Shown: positions 7,643 through 17,205, numbered from the stretch's first letter. The stretch is 64,000 bases of DNA from Xenorhabdus beddingii (GCF_002127545.1 NZ_MUBK01000013.1:1-64000); one strand, 5' to 3'. Translations and numbers: made by a program. The notes: a model not told the origin generated them from the sequence alone.

Positions 7643-9055
7643 CTATAACTCTTTTCGATGTAATAGTTTCAACAAACAAAATGTAATAAAAGTGGCTGCA
7701 ATATTGTAGAACATACTGTGAACAAAGGCATTTTGGTATGTGCTAACAGTGAGAACATCCACATTATTAAAATGCCACTGAACTAAAACACTGACTATAG
7801 CAACCCCAAAGGCAGCCCCAACCTGTTGCAAAGTAGCAATTATTCCTGATGCCATACCCGCAAATCGGATGTTCACAAAAGACAAAACAATATTGAGCAA
7901 TGGTGTCATGACAAAACCTTGTCCATATCCGAGAAGTATCAAAATGGGTACGATCCCAAATAATAACGTGGTCATTGATAACGTTACTGGGGAACACATC
8001 GCAATGGCCACAATAAGAGCAATGAAAGAGAGTGTATAGAGCAGCGAACCGATCACGATGGCTTTGCTGCCAAAGCGTTTAACCCAATAAGGCGCATTGA
8101 GTGAAGATAAAACAAACCCTACACTTGCAGGCGCAAAAATTAATCCGGCATCTAATGGAGAGAAGCCTAAACCGTTTTGTAAAAATAAGGCGAAAACCAG
8201 AAAAAATGAACTGGAAGTGGAGTAAACAAATAACACCAATAAACAACCTAAACTGAATGGCTTGTTTTTCAATAAATCAAAATTGAAGAGAGGTGTTTTC
8301 CCTTGGGCTGCGTAATATTTTTCATGGCGTAAAAACTGTAGTAACACCAAACAAGCCAGAAAAAGTAACCCCAGACACCATATTGGCCAGCCAAAGGTTG
8401 GCCCAATCAAAAGTGGCAGCAGTAAAGCGAAAATACCGATGCTAGAAAGTGCCACCCCAACCAAATCTAACTCAGGTTTTTCTTGTGCGAGACTTTCATT
8501 GATATAACCTGAAAAAACTAAAGCCAATATGCCAATTGGCACATTAATTAGAAAGATAGAACGCCATTGTAAATCCCATAGATTGGCAGAAATCATCCAG
8601 CCACCTAAGGTTTGCCCGGCAATTGCGGCAAAACCTAAAGTCATTCCCAATAAACCAAACGCCCGACGACTGTTATCTCCGTCAAAACTGACACGGATAC
8701 TGGCGTAAATCTGTGGAAATAGCAGCGCTGCTGACAATCCCTGTAAAAACCGGGCAAAAATCAAAAGCGTTGCGCTGGGCGCAAGACCACAAAGCCATGA
8801 CGTCAGAGTAAAAGCTAACATACCTAACTGAAACAATCGCCGCCGCCCAAATAGATCACCTAAGCGCCCTCCAGTAATCAGTAGCAAGCCAAACCCCATT
8901 TCATAGGCCACAATGACCAGCGTAACCTGAAATAAAGTGGCCTGTAATTGTGATTGAATATTGGCAATGGCGATATTAACAACGAAAAGATCAAAGATAG
9001 TCATAAATCCAGCCGACAACAAAACTGATAGGGATAAGTAATCCTTTTTAGACAT
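7643..9055 (-). CDS. MFS drug-resistance transporter, DHA2 (14-helix) family
   Basis: About 470 residues. The ATG at 9055 is preferred over a GTG at 9070 because GAGG lies 9 bases upstream. The protein is hydrophobic throughout with about 14 helices. MFS motif A appears as GGRLGDLFGRRRLF after helix 2, and helix 5 carries the antiporter motif (LGGWMISANL). The opening FMTIFDLFVVNIAIANI matches EmrB/QacA-type proton-driven multidrug exporters of the inner membrane. An MmyB-type regulator is transcribed divergently across a 105-bp gap that holds a short palindrome, so the pump is probably under its control. Confidence 0.9.
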   Translation of the reverse strand: MSKKDYLSLSVLLSAGFMTIFDLFVVNIAIANIQSQLQATLFQVTLVIVAYEMGFGLLLITGGRLGDLFGRRRLFQLGMLAFTLTSWLCGLAPSATLLIFARFLQGLSAALLFPQIYASIRVSFDGDNSRRAFGLLGMTLGFAAIAGQTLGGWMISANLWDLQWRSIFLINVPIGILALVFSGYINESLAQEKPELDLVGVALSSIGIFALLLPLLIGPTFGWPIWCLGLLFLACLVLLQFLRHEKYYAAQGKTPLFNFDLLKNKPFSLGCLLVLFVYSTSSSFFLVFALFLQNGLGFSPLDAGLIFAPASVGFVLSSLNAPYWVKRFGSKAIVIGSLLYTLSFIALIVAIAMCSPVTLSMTTLLFGIVPILILLGYGQGFVMTPLLNIVLSFVNIRFAGMASGIIATLQQVGAAFGVAIVSVLVQWHFNNVDVLTVSTYQNAFVHSMFYNIAATFITFCLLKLLHRKEL

Positions 9056-9133
9056 GACGTGGAGCCTCACAATGTTTGATATAAGCAGATGTTAATCGCT
9101 TCATTACCCTGTTACAATTTAACAACTTATACT

Positions 9134-9148
9134 ATTACTAATAGTAAT
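9134..9148. promoter_or_regulatory. 15-bp palindrome in divergent promoter gap
   Basis: ATTACT-AAT-AGTAAT lies between the divergent MFS pump and MmyB-type regulator genes, 12 bases before the regulator ATG. Its position fits autoregulation by the regulator, but the sequence is AT-rich and could arise by chance. Confidence 0.35.
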
Positions 9149-9160
9149 GGATTGAAAACA

Positions 9161-9943
9161 ATGACAAAACTGAAAAGATCCCGTAGCGAGTTAGCCAATT
9201 TCTTACGTACTAAAAGAGAAAGTATCAGTCCTGAATCCGTTGGATTACCTCACGTTAGACGTCGCCGTACCCCAGGGTTAAGACGCGAAGAAGTGGCAGC
9301 GTTGGCAGGTGTTGGGGTCACTTGGTATACATGGTTGGAACAGGGACGGGAAATCGGCGTGTCAGCCTCTTTTTTGGATAATCTGGCTAACGTTTTAAAA
9401 TTGAATACGGCCGAACGAAGGCACCTATATTTACTCACACACATGCGTGAACCTATCGAAACCGGGCAAACTTGGTGTGTCGTTTCTCCACTCATCCAAC
9501 GGCTTATGGATGATTTGTCCCCTCACCTAACTTATGTGCTGAATTTGCATTGGGATGTTTTAGCCTTTAATCAACCCGCAGATGAATGCTTTTATTTCAG
9601 TCAGGTGGAAGATAAGCAACGCAATTTTTTGTGGTTATTGTTTACCAATGAGCATTATCGTGAGCTATTGCCCGATTGGGAACGGGATGCCTATCGTTTG
9701 CTGTCCAGTTTTAGACGCGACCATGCTCTTGCTGCTAAAGACAATTATATTCAAGAACTGGTGAATAAATTGCTGAAAATCTCACCTGATTTTTATCGTA
9801 TGTGGCATAAGCACGAAATCTATGAACCTTGCAATGGTGTACGAGAACTGAATGTCAATGGACAGGCCACCGTTTTCGATTACACCTCCATGATTACTGA
9901 TGTAGAGAAACACTTGCGCTTGATTGTTTATGTGAAAAATTGA
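9161..9943 (+). CDS. XRE-family regulator with MmyB-like ligand-binding domain
   Basis: About 260 residues. The ATG at 9161 is chosen because the basic HTH region begins there; the longer frame from 9089 adds an unrelated leader that overlaps the promoter region. An XRE helix-turn-helix (about 10-70) contains RRRTPGLRREEVAALAGV and WYTWLEQGR, the hallmark of MmyB-like regulators. The C-terminal half (about 110-260: LNLHWDVLAFN, then CNGVRELN) is the PAS-like MmyB ligand-binding domain. Divergent from a DHA2 pump, it is likely its local regulator. The ligand is unknown. Confidence 0.85.
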   Translation: MTKLKRSRSELANFLRTKRESISPESVGLPHVRRRRTPGLRREEVAALAGVGVTWYTWLEQGREIGVSASFLDNLANVLKLNTAERRHLYLLTHMREPIETGQTWCVVSPLIQRLMDDLSPHLTYVLNLHWDVLAFNQPADECFYFSQVEDKQRNFLWLLFTNEHYRELLPDWERDAYRLLSSFRRDHALAAKDNYIQELVNKLLKISPDFYRMWHKHEIYEPCNGVRELNVNGQATVFDYTSMITDVEKHLRLIVYVKN

Positions 9944-10583
9944 TCAATTCAGCCAGAATGGCATAAATGCGGGAATCGACATGCAATCAATATTTGAATG
10001 AAATAACCTATTATTTGTTAGTTGATATATTTAATTGGGATTAAATTTTCTGGGGAAGTAATATTTATATATAAAATGTAATATTTTATTTATATAAAGT
10101 GTTTTTTTGAAGTATGGAATCATCTTATCCTCAGAAGATTTTAAAAAACAGACCCATTTCAAACGGGTTATCAGGAAGAAAATCGCGATAAATTATACCC
10201 TTTTGAAAATATAACAATCACTCACATTAAACAAAGAAATTACATATCATTAACACAATTCTTTGGGTTAATCTCTTTCCCCGCATTTCACAATACCTTG
10301 TAAATTAAGTCATAAATGTGATTTTTCATTTTTGTTATAAAATAGTAATAAAAAAGTTAATCTTTCGCTTGCATTTTGGTTTTAATTATTATGCTATAGC
10401 AGCTCGTGGGCGAAGAATATTATGGTCGGTATATTCCTATAGATAATTAAAAAGATAGGGATATAAGGTCGCGCCTGCCTGTTGCAGTTTAATCATCGGT
10501 TTTATTAATAAAAACTTTTCAAGGAGCAATCTGCCAAACCGCGAATTGAAAGTTGCCACTTTTTGAAAAATGGAATCTCTCTT
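9944..10583. other. AT-rich intergenic leader of the autotransporter gene
   Basis: No convincing gene. The stretch is very AT-rich, with a small AT hairpin at 10071-10089 (ATAAAAT/ATTTTAT). A possible promoter is TTGCAT at 10369-10374 and an AT-rich -10 around 10390-10397, which would leave a leader of about 190 bases before the autotransporter gene. The promoter is weakly supported. Confidence 0.4.
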
Positions 10584-13500
10584 ATGAAAAAAAACAATTC
10601 GGCACGACCGATCTTTTTGTGGATGACATTATTTTTTGGAACATTACCTGTTAGCGCTTCTATGGCAGCTACTGAATATCAGGAACAGGGTAAGAAGAAC
10701 GCTCCAGACAGTTGGCTATCAGAGGAATTTAATCATCAATGGGGATTGGCGGCGATTGGTGCTCAATATGCTTATGCCCGTGGTTACACGGGTAAAGGCA
10801 TTAATGTGGGTGTATTGGATGAAGCTGTAACCAACCATCCTGAGTTCGCCGGAAAATTGAAAATTCTTAGTCCAGAGGACACTTGGAACTACGATGAAGA
10901 TTCCGACACCAGAATGATCAGTTTCGGTGCCCACGGTAACCATGTTTCGGGAATTATTGCGGCCAACCGGGATGGCAAGGAAATGCACGGCGTGGCATTT
11001 GATGCGGGTTTAATCACCGGAAAATATTTACAGAATGACTATAACCGTACAGAAGCCATGATCCAAAGTAATGTACGTGTCATCAATAACAGTTGGGGTG
11101 TTCGTCCTCGCTATCATACTGATGAGTACGGTAAGCCTAAACGAAGACCGGATGGGACGGTCGATTACGTTGAAATCAAAATTCAGGATGTGATTAATTA
11201 TGTTACACCGATTAAAGATGAACTGGACCGGTTAAGCCGTTTTCCCATTCCTGAACTCGATGACTATACAACCAGAACTGCGGGTCTATTACGTGCGGCC
11301 CGTCATGGCAAATTAGTTGTTTTTGCGGCGGGAAATGCAAATAACTATAACGTCACCTGGTTACATGCGGGTATGCCGTATTTCTTCCCTGACGCATTAA
11401 AAAACTATCTCAGCGTTGCCAATCTGACCAGAGAAAATAAGATTAACGTCTCATCAACGAGTTGCGGATATACTGCCAGCTATTGCTTGTCCGCACCCGG
11501 CACAAAAATCTACAGCAGCACGGGGGATTTCGTTTCCAACGTTAATGGAAAAATCGATGAGGAGGCTTTCAAAAATGGTGAGCTGACCATTGATCCGACC
11601 TATGATGAGTATACGGGAACATCCATGGCGTCTCCTCATGTTGCTGGAGCTGCAGCCGTCTTGATGCAGCGTTTCCCCTACATGACTGCGGGACAAATCT
11701 CTGACGTCCTCAAAACCACGGCGACTGACTTAGGCGCTCCCGGCGTAGATAATGAGTATGGCTGGGGAATGTTGAACCTGAAGGATGCCATTGATGGCCC
11801 CAAAATGTTCATTACTGAAAAAGATATTCCCAAAACCTACTACATTCCCGGTTCCTATACGGAAACCCAATTTATCGCCAATATTCCCGGTATCGGCGGG
11901 TTGGTTGAAAAAGGTACTAGCGTAGAACGGAGATGTGACAGTATTGAGTGTGCTTATGACAGTTGGAGCAATGATATTTCCGGTCACGGCGGATTGACGA
12001 AAATCGGTAATGGTATTCTTGATCTTGCCGGCAAAAACAGTACCTATAAAGGCCCGACTTGGGTAGAACAAGGGCGTTTACAAGTCACTGGTTCCATAGA
12101 CTCTGATGTCACAGTGCATGATGGCGCAATTCTCGGTGGATCAGGGACTGTCGGTTCGATTATGGCCAACACCGGAGCAAGTATTGCACCGGGCGATTTA
12201 AGCTCAAAGGGTACGCTGAGTGTTGATCGCGATGTTACCTTCCAAAACGGTTCACGTTATCTGGTAGAGGTGACACCCAATAGCAAAGGCCATAGTGATC
12301 GCATTGTCAGCAATGGTCTGGCAACGCTGAAAGGGGGTGAAGTACAGGTGATGCTGGAAAACAGCAGTAACTTGTTATCGAAGCCAGAAGTGAGTAGCTT
12401 GCTTGGTCAGCAATACAATATCCTGCAGGCAAAGCGGGGCATCAACGGGCAATTTACCTCCGTAGTACCAAACTATTTGTTCGTTGGTACTGAGCTGAGT
12501 TACCCCTCTGATCGAGTGATGTTGGATATAAAACGCAATTCCACCCCATTCGCCAGTCTGGGTATGACCGCTAACGAACGCGCTGTAGCCAATGCTGCCG
12601 ATGAGCTGGATCTGGGCCACCCGGTTTATGAAAGTATTTTGATGTCTGATACGGCGGATCAAGCCCGCCAAGCATTTCAACAACTTTCTTCTGGACAGAT
12701 TCATGCTGATATTGCCGCAGCACAAATCAACAATAGCCGCTATCTGCGTGATACGCTGAATACCCGTTTGCGTCAGGCTGAGGGTGGCACCAGCGGACAA
12801 GATATCAAAGCGGATGAAAACGGTGTCTGGGCGCAGACCATGGGTAACTGGCAACGTGCTAGTGATAACAGTGAAGTCAATGGTTATCGTGTATCCAACT
12901 ATGGTGTGTTACTGGGTGCGGATAAAGAACTGGCCAACGATTGGCGGTTTGGCGTAGCCACGGGTTATACCCGCTCTTCTCTGAAGGGAGGTCATAGTAC
13001 TTCAGCACGCAGTGACAATTTCCATCTGGCGCTATATGGTAGCAAGCAAATTGATGCCCTGGCGTTGCGTGCGGGTGCTGCTTATAGTTGGCATCGTTTC
13101 GATACAGAACGTTCAGTGGCCTTTAGTAGCCAGTTCGATAATCTGAAAGCCAAATATGGCGCTCAGACAGGTCAACTGTTTACGGAAGCGGCTTATGGAA
13201 TCAATACCTCTTGGTTGAATCTGGAACCCTTCGCCAACTTATCTTATGTTAATTTCCACAATGAAGGCATCAGTGAGCATGGTGGTGCCGCTGCACTGAG
13301 TGGTAACAAACAATCGAAAAATACGACCTTCTCGACGTTAGGTTTACGTGTCGATCAAAAATGGCAGACTGAAAATGGTCTGGCTGTGGGCGTATATGGA
13401 GAGTTGGGTTGGCAACATCAATTTGGCAATCTAGATCGTGACACCCAATTACGCTTTAGCAATAGTCATGCGACGTTTACTGTCAACAGCGTCTCAGCAG

Positions 13501-13640
13501 CACGTGATGCCGGTGTCATCAAAGCAGGTACAGAATTAGGCATTAATGAAAACACCACATTGTCACTGGGGTATAACGGTATTCTATCGGGCAGCCATAA
13601 GGATAACGGCGTGTTCCTGAATGCCAAGTGGCGCTTCTGA
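10584..13640 (+). CDS. Subtilisin-like serine protease autotransporter
   Basis: About 1018 residues from the ATG at 10584; a longer TTG frame from 10563 adds seven residues before the signal. The signal peptide is about 1-29. The S8 subtilase passenger has all three catalytic residues in context: Asp79 (VGVLDEAV), His117 (AHGNHVSG) and Ser347 (GTSMASPHVAG), with oxyanion Asn in the FAAGNANN segment. A passenger-associated repeat follows (GNGILDLAGKNSTYKG to GGSGTVGS). The last 270 residues are an autotransporter barrel ending WRF. By family it exports itself by type Va secretion and is a candidate host-tissue or surface protease. It stands alone, with a strong terminator after it. No frameshift or truncation. 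Confidence 0.93.
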   Translation: MKKNNSARPIFLWMTLFFGTLPVSASMAATEYQEQGKKNAPDSWLSEEFNHQWGLAAIGAQYAYARGYTGKGINVGVLDEAVTNHPEFAGKLKILSPEDTWNYDEDSDTRMISFGAHGNHVSGIIAANRDGKEMHGVAFDAGLITGKYLQNDYNRTEAMIQSNVRVINNSWGVRPRYHTDEYGKPKRRPDGTVDYVEIKIQDVINYVTPIKDELDRLSRFPIPELDDYTTRTAGLLRAARHGKLVVFAAGNANNYNVTWLHAGMPYFFPDALKNYLSVANLTRENKINVSSTSCGYTASYCLSAPGTKIYSSTGDFVSNVNGKIDEEAFKNGELTIDPTYDEYTGTSMASPHVAGAAAVLMQRFPYMTAGQISDVLKTTATDLGAPGVDNEYGWGMLNLKDAIDGPKMFITEKDIPKTYYIPGSYTETQFIANIPGIGGLVEKGTSVERRCDSIECAYDSWSNDISGHGGLTKIGNGILDLAGKNSTYKGPTWVEQGRLQVTGSIDSDVTVHDGAILGGSGTVGSIMANTGASIAPGDLSSKGTLSVDRDVTFQNGSRYLVEVTPNSKGHSDRIVSNGLATLKGGEVQVMLENSSNLLSKPEVSSLLGQQYNILQAKRGINGQFTSVVPNYLFVGTELSYPSDRVMLDIKRNSTPFASLGMTANERAVANAADELDLGHPVYESILMSDTADQARQAFQQLSSGQIHADIAAAQINNSRYLRDTLNTRLRQAEGGTSGQDIKADENGVWAQTMGNWQRASDNSEVNGYRVSNYGVLLGADKELANDWRFGVATGYTRSSLKGGHSTSARSDNFHLALYGSKQIDALALRAGAAYSWHRFDTERSVAFSSQFDNLKAKYGAQTGQLFTEAAYGINTSWLNLEPFANLSYVNFHNEGISEHGGAAALSGNKQSKNTTFSTLGLRVDQKWQTENGLAVGVYGELGWQHQFGNLDRDTQLRFSNSHATFTVNSVSAARDAGVIKAGTELGINENTTLSLGYNGILSGSHKDNGVFLNAKWRF

Positions 13641-13672
13641 TTCAGTAATAATTACACCTATTTTCAATAGCA

Positions 13673-13708
13673 AAAACTCACTGTTGGCCATGGCCGGCAG
13701 TGAGTTTT
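13673..13708 (+). terminator. Rho-independent terminator of the autotransporter gene
   Basis: AAAACTCACTG and CAGTGAGTTTT form an 11-bp stem, with a further self-complementary GGCC/GGCC inside the loop, followed by an A/T-rich tail ending in TTTTT. Confidence 0.85.
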
Positions 13709-13785
13709 AATTTTTAAGGCATTTGTATATGCTTTTTATTATTTGTATAATTATGTGATGCTTAAGAAATCAGAGGTAATTCAAT

Positions 13786-14103
13786 ATGGAAAAAATCACA
13801 GAGGAACTCATGATTGAATATGGTTTTACATTAAATGAAATTAAGCTAATAAAATCAGCTTCTCAGAGAGCTTGCCACGATATAAGAAAAGAAATCATTA
13901 TTCTAAGCAATGGGTTTTATGGTTTGATGCTAGGCTTGATAATTATATTTTTATCTTTTGTTTTTGTGGTTATATTTATTAATGATGTCAACTACTTAAG
14001 TGTTATACCAACTGTTTTTATTGCCTTGTTCTTTGCGTTGTTTTTTTCTTCTCCAAAGTTAAAGTATAAATCCTTTATGTTTTTAAGGAAACATAAAGGA
14101 TAG
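13786..14103 (+). CDS. Small two-helix membrane protein, unknown function
   Basis: 105 residues with a GAGGT ribosome site before the ATG. The N-terminal 45 residues are soluble and charged. Two hydrophobic helices follow (about 45-66 and 70-88), with a short turn containing NDVNYL between them, and a basic tail (KLKYKS...RKHKG). The topology suggests both ends are cytoplasmic, by the positive-inside rule. I do not recognise the family. It sits alone between a terminator and a convergent methyltransferase gene, and base use is AT-rich. Confidence 0.55.
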   Translation: MEKITEELMIEYGFTLNEIKLIKSASQRACHDIRKEIIILSNGFYGLMLGLIIIFLSFVFVVIFINDVNYLSVIPTVFIALFFALFFSSPKLKYKSFMFLRKHKG

Positions 14104-14257
14104 ATTATTGATTTTTTAATGTTTAGAATATTAATTATCATTAAGGTAAATTTAACCAACTTCATCACTCTGGGTGATATATTTACTATATTATATTTTT
14201 TTGATTATTGTAATTATTATGGGGAATGATTTCTCATTTTTCCATATCTTAAATTTC

Positions 14258-15004
14258 TCACTGATTTTTCTGAACGATAAAAATCATTTCTTCTGCCAGA
14301 TCATTATAATTATCTCCTTGCCAGTTACCCAGTACGTCAATCGCGATTAGGTTTGTTTCAGCAAGCGCCTGCTGAATATCAGAAAAACTGGCAAATGCAA
14401 TGGTTGAAAATGCCTGATATTCCTGTTTATTGCTTAGAATTTGGTAATAAGTGCCGTAAGTAACGATATTATCGTCAATTCGAAAATCATTCCATGCCAA
14501 AATAGAGCCTAATGCGGGATGGATAAATTCACGTTTAGATAGCGTTTTTGTCCAGGTCAGCCACTCTTTTGCCAAAGGGTTGCGGCTATCAAAAATACAG
14601 CGCCCGCCTTCTTCCAGATGTTCATAGATACGTGTAAGCACAGATACCCGATCTTGATGAGTCAAAAACACTTGAAAAACATGGCCGGACAAAATGATTA
14701 AATCGAATTTCTGAGACAATGCCAGTTTTTTAGCATCAGATTGAATCCACGTAATCAGCGAACCGGCGGGTTTAGAGTGGGCAATATCCAGCATGGAGCC
14801 GGCAATATCACTGCCAAATACCACCTTATCGGGATAAGTCAGGGCTATTTTATTGGTCAGCATTCCTGTACCACAACCCAGATCTAAAATGGAATGGGCA
14901 TCTTTGGCCAGTGCAATATAGTAGTCATAACCCGGTGTCCATTCGTTATCGAAATCATAAAACTGGGCTAATGTGCTATCCTGATAGAGTTGATCAATTG
15001 CCAT
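14258..15004 (-). CDS. Class I SAM-dependent methyltransferase
   Basis: 248 residues. The SAM-binding motif I is ILDLGCGTGMLTNKIA (about 38-53), followed by VFGSDIAGSMLDIAHSK (motif II acidic residue at the strand end), FDLIILSGHVFQVF (motif post II), and LEEGGRCIFDSRNP (motif III). The N-terminal YDFDNEWTPGYDYYIALAKDA is typical of small-molecule methyltransferases of the Methyltransf_25 group. The substrate cannot be told from sequence. It stands alone between a membrane protein gene and the MFS remnant, with its own short AAGG ribosome site. Confidence 0.85.
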   Translation of the reverse strand: MAIDQLYQDSTLAQFYDFDNEWTPGYDYYIALAKDAHSILDLGCGTGMLTNKIALTYPDKVVFGSDIAGSMLDIAHSKPAGSLITWIQSDAKKLALSQKFDLIILSGHVFQVFLTHQDRVSVLTRIYEHLEEGGRCIFDSRNPLAKEWLTWTKTLSKREFIHPALGSILAWNDFRIDDNIVTYGTYYQILSNKQEYQAFSTIAFASFSDIQQALAETNLIAIDVLGNWQGDNYNDLAEEMIFIVQKNQ

Positions 15005-15161
15005 ATTGAATAAACCTTAGTATCATTTTAAGCCTCTCCTGAGTATCTTATTGCTTTCTATATCATTCCATCAATCTTAAATATTCCTGCTGAAATCTCA
15101 ATCAATCAAATTCTTATCAGTCCACTCTTTTGATCCTGTTTTTTATAAAGGAGGCTTGAAT

Positions 15162-15399
15162 ATGCCACCAAATACTGTTTCATCGGTCATTTCACCAGCG
15201 ATTCTGCCGATATTGTCATTTGCGGTATTTTTCATTGGTGCGACAGAATTTATGTTATCGCCGATGCTCAAGCCATTGGCAGAAGCATTTAAAACGACAA
15301 CGAATCAATCTGCCTGGCTGGTCTCTGGCTATAATGGTAGGCATTGGATTGTCACTGCGGGATCTTATAGTGACACTGTCACCTGCTCAGAGTCATTAA
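15162..15399 (+). pseudogene. Remnant of an MFS transporter gene (internally deleted)
   Basis: An excellent ribosome site (AAAGGAGG, 7 bases before the ATG) starts an MFS N-terminus, residues 1-60 (ILPILSFAVFFIGATEFMLS, then SAWLVSGYN), as in arabinose-efflux/Bcr-type exporters. Homology stops at GYN, just after helix 2 begins. The continuing frame is not protein-like. A different frame reads a hydrophobic segment AIMVGIGLSL and stops at 15397-15399, which could be the original C-terminus, so most of the gene would be deleted. The 3' end overlaps the end of the LysR gene on the other strand. Confidence 0.65.
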
Positions 15400-16297
15400 A
15401 GCGGGGGCGACAAAATCCGGAGAGTTTTAAATGCGTTTCCCGGAACTCTTTTTTTAACCATTCAAGAAAAAGGGTCTGAGGTTCATTGGCTTCAAAAGAA
15501 TCGGGCGATATCAGATAATAAGCAGAGCCATCTGGAATAAAACCGTAAGGTGCACTTATTCGTTGATGGCTTAACTCTTGCTCGACCATGTATATCGAGC
15601 TTATCCCCACCCCATGTCCGGCCATCACGGCTTCCAGTAGAATATAAAAGTGTTCGAACCAATGTTCATGATGCTTTTGGATAACGTGCTTAGCCCCTGA
15701 CATCCAATCATTCCAGGCTTCAGGGCGGGTATGTGTATGCAGTAACGTGAGGGGTTGGTTTGCAATGACACTGTTTTCTGCATCAGGTAAACAGATAGGC
15801 GCTATCCACTCTTTTCCCAATAGTTCAGCAGCGTAACGCTTATTCCAGAGAAAATCATTGCGACGGATAGCCAAGTTCGCTGAGTTTCGTGAAAAATCGA
15901 TATGACCACCACCAGAGACCAGGTGGATTTCAATCTCAGGATGACTTGATTTAAAGGCCATCAATTTGGGGATCAGCCACTTCATCATAATAGTAGGTTC
16001 ACAAGAAACAACCAGCGGCGTTGTTTGCGATGTCTTCTGGAGTCCATCAATGGTTAATGTCAGTAGCCCGAAAACTTGTTGGCAGACTTGTTTAAGTCTT
16101 TCGCCGGCGGGTGTTAGAAAAAGCCCCCTATTTCTGCGCTCAAATAATGCAATACCCAAATCTGTCTCTAATTGCCGAATTTGACGGCTTACTGCTCCCT
16201 GCGTCACAAACAACTCTTCAGCCGCTTTAACTAAATTTTGGTAACGGGCAGCCGCTTCAAACGCCCGCAATGCGTTTAGTGATGGGAGATTTTTCAT
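15365..16297 (-). CDS. LysR family regulator (GcvA-like)
   Basis: 310 residues with an AAGGG ribosome site. The N-terminal winged HTH (LNALRAFEAAARYQNLVKAAEELFVTQGAVSRQIRQLE, read across about 8-45) is canonical LysR of the GcvA branch, and the effector domain spans about 90-295. It is divergent from a LysE-type exporter across 121 bp, so it probably regulates that gene in response to an amino acid. Its last residues (about 300-310) overlap the MFS remnant on the opposite strand, so its C-terminal tail may have been changed by that deletion. Confidence 0.9.
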   Translation of the reverse strand: MKNLPSLNALRAFEAAARYQNLVKAAEELFVTQGAVSRQIRQLETDLGIALFERRNRGLFLTPAGERLKQVCQQVFGLLTLTIDGLQKTSQTTPLVVSCEPTIMMKWLIPKLMAFKSSHPEIEIHLVSGGGHIDFSRNSANLAIRRNDFLWNKRYAAELLGKEWIAPICLPDAENSVIANQPLTLLHTHTRPEAWNDWMSGAKHVIQKHHEHWFEHFYILLEAVMAGHGVGISSIYMVEQELSHQRISAPYGFIPDGSAYYLISPDSFEANEPQTLFLEWLKKEFRETHLKLSGFCRPRFNDSEQVTVSL

Positions 16298-16418
16298 TAG
16301 AACCCTTTATCGTTGATTTTTTTTCAATCATTCCAGCGTAAATTAATCGTTATTCTTTAGTCAAAAGAATCAAGATAATAAGTTATTGAAAAATGACAAC
16401 CGATAATTAGAGAACAAA

Positions 16419-17036
16419 ATGACAGAGTTAATTGCTGTAGCCGTTATTACCATTCTTGCTGTTATCAGCCCAGGCGCTGATTTTGCGATGATCACCCGTA
16501 ATAGCTATCTTCATGGGCGACACGCAGGCATATTAGCCGCATTCGGGATCGCATCAGGCATATTGGTACATGTTGCTTATACCATTCTTGGCATGGGGAT
16601 TTTGATCGCCCATTCTCCCAATATATTACTGGCAATAAAAATTGCAGGGGCCATTTACCTTATCTACATTGGTTATAAGACACTCATGTCAAAAACGAAA
16701 ATTGATATTGAGATGAACTCAACAAAAAATGTCTCAATTGACTCATTCAGAACGGGTTTTTTAACGAATGTATTGAACCCTAAGTCAACACTCTTTGTTG
16801 TGAGTACATTTACCCAGATTGTTTCCCCGTCAACCAGCCTGGGTTTACAAATAGGCTATGGGATTTTTATGTCTCTTATGCACCTTATTTGGTTTATCAG
16901 TGTTGCCATCTTCTTTTCTCATCGTAAACTTAGGGCGGCGATGTTAGAAAAACAAACGATGCTCAATCGAATCATCGGTGTTATCTTAATAGGACTGGGC
17001 GTTTCTTTAGGTGCAATGCCTATGGTTAATGGATAG
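16419..17036 (+). CDS. LysE/RhtB family amino-acid exporter
   Basis: 205 residues, about six hydrophobic helices. The family signature ISPGADFAMITRNSYLHGR lies at about 17-35, the helix-1 loop of LysE/RhtB exporters, followed by GIASGILVHVAYTILG. The segment FLTNVLNPKSTLFVVSTF (about 112-129) is the second conserved block. It exports amino acids or homoserine-like metabolites across the inner membrane. Divergent from a LysR regulator, the usual partner. The start ATG follows an AGAGA purine stretch. Confidence 0.9.
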   Translation: MTELIAVAVITILAVISPGADFAMITRNSYLHGRHAGILAAFGIASGILVHVAYTILGMGILIAHSPNILLAIKIAGAIYLIYIGYKTLMSKTKIDIEMNSTKNVSIDSFRTGFLTNVLNPKSTLFVVSTFTQIVSPSTSLGLQIGYGIFMSLMHLIWFISVAIFFSHRKLRAAMLEKQTMLNRIIGVILIGLGVSLGAMPMVNG

Positions 17037-17063
17037 AAAGCGACCATAAATCAGTTAATTGTA

Positions 17064-17205
17064 TATACCCAAAATAATTCGAGTTGCATCGCGGCGGCAA
17101 GGGATCTCATCCCCGGGAGCATAGCTAACTCTATGTTTATAAGAACGGTGACCGGGGTGAGTGAGCGTAGCCAACAAAGAGGCAACTTGAAGTATGACGG
17201 GTATA
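17064..17205. repeat. MITE-like palindromic intergenic repeat (142 bp)
   Basis: Bounded by TATACCC and GGGTATA. The left end (CGAGTTGCATC) and right end (GCAACTTGAAGTATG) form imperfect terminal inverted repeats that include GTTGC/GCAAC, and the interior contains further inverted GC-rich segments. I recall TATACCC-ended elements with GAGTTGC/GCAACTT arms as common interspersed repeats of Xenorhabdus, Photorhabdus and Serratia relatives. It sits between the LysE and methyltransferase genes and has no coding capacity. Confidence 0.7.
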
